From NCBI GenBank assembly GCA_964390695.1, contig CAYMKI010000160.1, forward strand, positions 1 to 6,891: DNA of 6,891 nt, given 5' to 3'. Position numbers and translations under genes: made by a program. Of the stretch, positions 4,725 to 6,891 are shown one piece after another; within the stretch, counting starts at the first letter, position 1, and the number at the start of each line of letters is the position of its first letter. The notes below the pieces were generated by a model. That model was not told the origin of the DNA. It saw nothing but the letters and a program-made list of their open reading frames with translations, and searched no databases. Origin of the DNA: CAWACC01 sp964390695 (lineage in GTDB: Bacteria > Chlamydiota > Chlamydiia > Chlamydiales > Parachlamydiaceae).

Positions 4725-6056
4725 GGGAGAGGATGCCTGCGCGCTTTCTTTGACGTACATACAAATCAAGGGTGGTTGATCTTGTGGAAATTGACTATCT
4801 AATGCGGCATTTGTGTTTAGGTCAATAGCTGTTCTCTTCGTTTGGAATGATTTAATATCGTCTAGTGGGCACAGCTGATTTTGTTGGTTTCTTATGTAGG
4901 GATAAGTGTGACCTTGTGATCCAAAGACAACCACCTCGAGGCGATAGGTCTGGCCGTTGATTACCATTTTGGGTTTAACGTTATTGAACCCCCCTAGGTT
5001 TTCTATATCTGTAGGGTTAAACATGACGACATTCTTAGACGGGTCTTTATCTGTTGTCTCACCAACGTCACCTAAGCTCATTTTTGTTTGATCTACAATA
5101 ATTTCTCGTACGGCCATTTCAGCTAGGCGATCTCGGGCCCCCACAATTCTAAGTAAAGTAAGGATAAATCCTCGAACATCTCCACCTTCTTTCACTTGAT
5201 GACTGTTTCCTACTATTTGCATTTTGATTTGATCATTTGAATTTAAACTGCTATTAACAGCGGTGATAAAAATTAAAAATTTTCCAATATCAACAGATTT
5301 ATTGCTTCTGATATCGTCTAAGATAGTTTTTATCTGTGGTGTATTGGAAAAGGCCTGGTATAAAGGCTCAAAGTGGGCGATGATTTGCAAGGCTGTGTTG
5401 ATATAACACGAATTGCCGAGGTGGGGTAGAGGCGCCTGATCTGACGATTGTATCTTCAAAGGAGCAGTCGAAGCAGGACTTCCCTTTGCTGCAGTTACAC
5501 TGGATGGTGAGGGCGTTGCAACGGTAGAGGAAGGGGCGGGGGTGGAAGAAGTGGTTTTTGTACCCACCAATTGCAGAGTACCCGTACCACTAAGTCCATA
5601 TTGTTTGAGATAAACATCAATTTTTTTAGCCAAGGTTTTGAATGAGGAGGGTGTATTGGATTGCTCTAAACTTGCTTTGAACTCCCCGAGTTTAATACCT
5701 TTTTCTCCTAGAACTTTCGACGGAGAAGTGCTGCCTAATGGGGTCACTATTCGCACTTTGCCATCGGCTTTTTGCAATAGACTGGCTCTAGTAATATCAG
5801 GATGTAAATCTTGTTGTATTTCCTGGATGGCTTTATGCAGGTCTATCATGGAAGCGATTCTTTGATGGAATACATGATTTGTGTCTTTAATTTGTTGCAA
5901 GAGTTGATCGTTGGTGACACCTTGAATAGCCTTATATTGGAAGGTGTATTCGGTGACTTCATGTCCGGAGCGGATAGATACTTTGATTTCCTTAATATCG
6001 GCATTTTGCGGATTTGACGTCACACTAGCATTTTCAAAGGTGGGATTAAGGTTCAT
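4722..6056 (-). CDS. USP-type cysteine protease, probable deubiquitinase effector (444 aa)
   Basis: The C-terminal half matches ubiquitin-specific proteases (peptidase C19, UCH family). Numbered from the start chosen here, LPHLGNSCYINTALQ contains the Cys box with Cys217; GHTYPYIRNQQNQLCPLDD holds the His box (His383) and the following acidic residue (Asp399), placed as in the family's GHY...DD motif. The triad thus looks complete, though the Cys-to-His distance (~166 residues) is short for USPs. Such enzymes cleave ubiquitin from proteins; bacteria have no ubiquitin, so the target should be in a eukaryotic host, reached by secretion (inferred). Residues ~20-160 are a charged N-terminal region of unknown type, followed by a Ser/Thr/Pro-rich linker (~165-201). 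The start at 6056 is chosen over ATGs at 6077 and 6071 because GAGGTG (6064-6069) lies seven bases upstream. The frame ends in a TGA inside a second Ser/Pro linker; the same phase continues into the gene ending at 3429. Confidence 0.82.
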   Translation of the reverse strand: MNLNPTFENASVTSNPQNADIKEIKVSIRSGHEVTEYTFQYKAIQGVTNDQLLQQIKDTNHVFHQRIASMIDLHKAIQEIQQDLHPDITRASLLQKADGKVRIVTPLGSTSPSKVLGEKGIKLGEFKASLEQSNTPSSFKTLAKKIDVYLKQYGLSGTGTLQLVGTKTTSSTPAPSSTVATPSPSSVTAAKGSPASTAPLKIQSSDQAPLPHLGNSCYINTALQIIAHFEPLYQAFSNTPQIKTILDDIRSNKSVDIGKFLIFITAVNSSLNSNDQIKMQIVGNSHQVKEGGDVRGFILTLLRIVGARDRLAEMAVREIIVDQTKMSLGDVGETTDKDPSKNVVMFNPTDIENLGGFNNVKPKMVINGQTYRLEVVVFGSQGHTYPYIRNQQNQLCPLDDIKSFQTKRTAIDLNTNAALDSQFPQDQPPLICMYVKESAQASSP

Positions 6057-6063
6057 AATAATA

Positions 6064-6069
6064 CACCTC
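6064..6069 (-). promoter_or_regulatory. Shine-Dalgarno that sets the protease start
   Basis: GAGGTG on the minus strand lies seven bases before the ATG at 6056. Upstream in-frame ATGs at 6077 and 6071 overlap or precede this site and have no comparable motif, so they are unlikely starts. Confidence 0.7.
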
Positions 6070-6090
6070 ATTTGCAAGTCATTGATGTTT

Positions 6091-6121
6091 TATACCCAAA
6101 TAATCAGGTTGTTTGGGTATA
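6091..6121. repeat. Palindromic stem-loop, copy 2 (TATACCCAAA / TTTGGGTATA)
   Basis: A perfect 10-bp inverted repeat (6091-6100 with 6112-6121), extendable by a T/G wobble, encloses a short loop containing TCAGGT. It is the inverse-oriented relative of 188-222: turning that copy round gives the same arms and the same TCAGGT in the loop, with four extra bases. It lies about 35 bases upstream of the protease start, in the leader or promoter zone of that gene. On the minus strand it is preceded, not followed, by eight Ts, so it is not a simple terminator. An operator or RNA leader structure is plausible. Confidence 0.75.
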
Positions 6122-6140
6122 TAAAAAAAACCATAGTTTC

Positions 6141-6146
6141 ATTATA
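6141..6146 (-). promoter_or_regulatory. Possible -10 element for the protease gene
   Basis: A perfect TATAAT on the minus strand about 85 bases before the protease start. No good -35 hexamer is seen at the right distance, and the surroundings are so AT-rich that chance matches are expected. If used, the transcript would start near 6134 and carry the 6091-6121 hairpin in its leader. Confidence 0.3.
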
Positions 6147-6355
6147 TCATTTAAATTATTTAATTTTTAATATAATTAAAAACTTATATTTAACAATTTA
6201 TTACATTTATCGATAAATACAGCTATTCAGCAAAGCACAAAGAGTGTAACTTATTAACAGTGATTACACGGTGAGAAAAAACATGACTATCCTCCCCCTC
6301 AAAAAACATAAGATGTTGAACCATATAAATCTCTCAATATTCCCTGTCTCAACTT

Positions 6356-6384
6356 TTGACTTTTTATGGAAATAAGAGCATAAA
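6356..6384 (+). promoter_or_regulatory. Sigma-70-type promoter for the Bax-inhibitor-like gene
   Basis: TTGACT (6356-6361) and CATAAA (6379-6384) are separated by 17 bases on the plus strand. The -35 is 5 of 6 and the -10 is 4 of 6 to consensus. Transcription would begin near 6391, leaving a leader of about 70 bases. Confidence 0.55.
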
Positions 6385-6460
6385 TTATTCCTTAAAACAA
6401 GGTTCACAAATAATATCATTTTTATTAGAGTCAAATTTAGTTATTACAAGGAGAAAACTT

Positions 6461-6891
6461 ATGATTAAATCATCAAACCCGGCATTAAGAGAAGACACCT
6501 TCACTAAATATGCGTATTCAACAGACCGCACAGAACAAATGACTGTTCAGGGCGTCGTCACTAAAACAGCGTTGGCGCTTTTACTGGTGCTATTATCCGC
6601 AGGATACACCTGGATGAAATTCTATCAATCCGGAGGGCAAGCGGCCTCCATTTCGATTTTTTTATGGGTCGGCATGATCGGTGGATTGATCCTAGCTATA
6701 GCTACGGCAATAAAAAATGAATGGGCACCGGTCACTACCCCATTTTATGCTTTATTTGAAGGGTTGTTCATAGGAGGCATTTCAGCTATACTGGAAGCGT
6801 CCTTTCCGGGTATCGTCATTCAAGCCGCTGGATTGACATTCGGCACTCTGGCATCTATGCTGGTGCTTTATCAAACCGGCATCATCAAAGC
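6461..6891 (+). CDS. Bax inhibitor-1/YccA-like multi-pass membrane protein, N-terminal part (runs off the right edge)
   Basis: The ATG at 6461 follows AAGGAG (6448-6453) at seven bases. The 143 visible residues begin with a short cytoplasmic-looking tail, then show four hydrophobic segments at about 34-51, 62-84, 93-111 and 117-137. The sequence TPFYALFEGLFIGGISA followed by FPGIVIQAAGLTFGTLASM is characteristic of the bacterial Bax-inhibitor-like family, whose members have about seven membrane helices and about 240 residues, so roughly 100 residues lie beyond the window. The family forms inner-membrane proteins related to eukaryotic Bax inhibitor-1, thought to act in calcium leak or membrane stress, though the bacterial role is poorly defined. 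It is transcribed divergently from the protease gene and appears to be an unrelated housekeeping gene. Confidence 0.88.
   Translation, partial: MIKSSNPALREDTFTKYAYSTDRTEQMTVQGVVTKTALALLLVLLSAGYTWMKFYQSGGQAASISIFLWVGMIGGLILAIATAIKNEWAPVTTPFYALFEGLFIGGISAILEASFPGIVIQAAGLTFGTLASMLVLYQTGIIK

Larger units (their letters stand above)
6057..6460. other. AT-rich divergent intergenic region
   Basis: About 400 bp separate two divergently transcribed genes. It holds the protease leader with its stem-loop at 6091-6121, a very AT-rich stretch (about 6140-6215), a 6-bp inverted repeat GTGTAA/TTACAC (6244-6249, 6264-6269) and the promoter of the membrane-protein gene. A 30-codon frame at 6283-6375 lacks a good ribosome binding site and overlaps that promoter, so I do not call it. 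Confidence 0.6.

Noticed and set aside
6283..6375. 30-codon plus-strand frame in the divergent intergenic region
   Set aside because: Weak ribosome binding site, overlap with the -35 element of the next gene and no recognisable features.

Overview
The window looks like part of a chromosome from an amoeba-associated Chlamydiota bacterium (Parachlamydia-like). This is an inference from gene content: an FmdB-type zinc-ribbon protein, a PrmA-like methyltransferase and a Bax-inhibitor-1/YccA-type membrane protein, interleaved with large proteins carrying eukaryote-like domains of the kind used as secreted effectors. Another intracellular amoeba-associated lineage is not excluded. TGA serves as an ordinary stop for the conserved genes here, so it is not recoded.

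Layout, left to right. (1) 1-179 (+): C-terminal end of an FmdB-family protein. (2) 238-1665 (-): a 475-residue unrecognised protein with a ubiquitin-like N-terminal segment and two nearly identical ~140-residue modules, encoded by a 422-bp direct repeat. (3) 1785-2636 (-): prmA-like methyltransferase with a near-consensus promoter (TTGAAA-17-TATAAT). (4) 2637-3428: about 0.8 kb without a convincing gene but rich in small palindromes and CGCAGAG/CTCTGTG-type repeats. (5) 3429-4601 (-) and 4722-6056 (-): two reading frames in the same phase, separated by one in-frame TGA inside a Ser/Pro/Thr-rich linker. The upstream one is a USP-type cysteine protease (probable deubiquitinase) with a complete Cys/His/Asp triad. 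The downstream one is an unrecognised helical protein with no ribosome binding site of its own. They most likely descend from one ~875-residue gene. (6) 6057-6460: AT-rich divergent intergenic region. (7) 6461-6891 (+): N-terminal half of the Bax-inhibitor-like membrane protein, behind a good promoter and Shine-Dalgarno.

The main unexpected points are four. First, the 475-residue gene is bracketed by a 28-bp direct repeat (157-184 and 1777-1804) in which each copy retains both the fmdB stop and the prmA stop in overlapping convergent arrangement; this suggests that a ~1.6-kb segment was inserted at an ancestral tail-to-tail gene junction. Second, an in-frame UGA divides the deubiquitinase-like gene. 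Third, a palindrome with arms TATACCCAAAC/GTTTGGGTATA and a shared TCAGGT loop motif occurs twice in opposite orientation, once beside each putative effector gene. Fourth, the leader of the 475-residue gene can form two mutually exclusive hairpins, one of which holds the Shine-Dalgarno in its loop. Together the window reads as housekeeping genes interrupted by accessory, host-directed genes.
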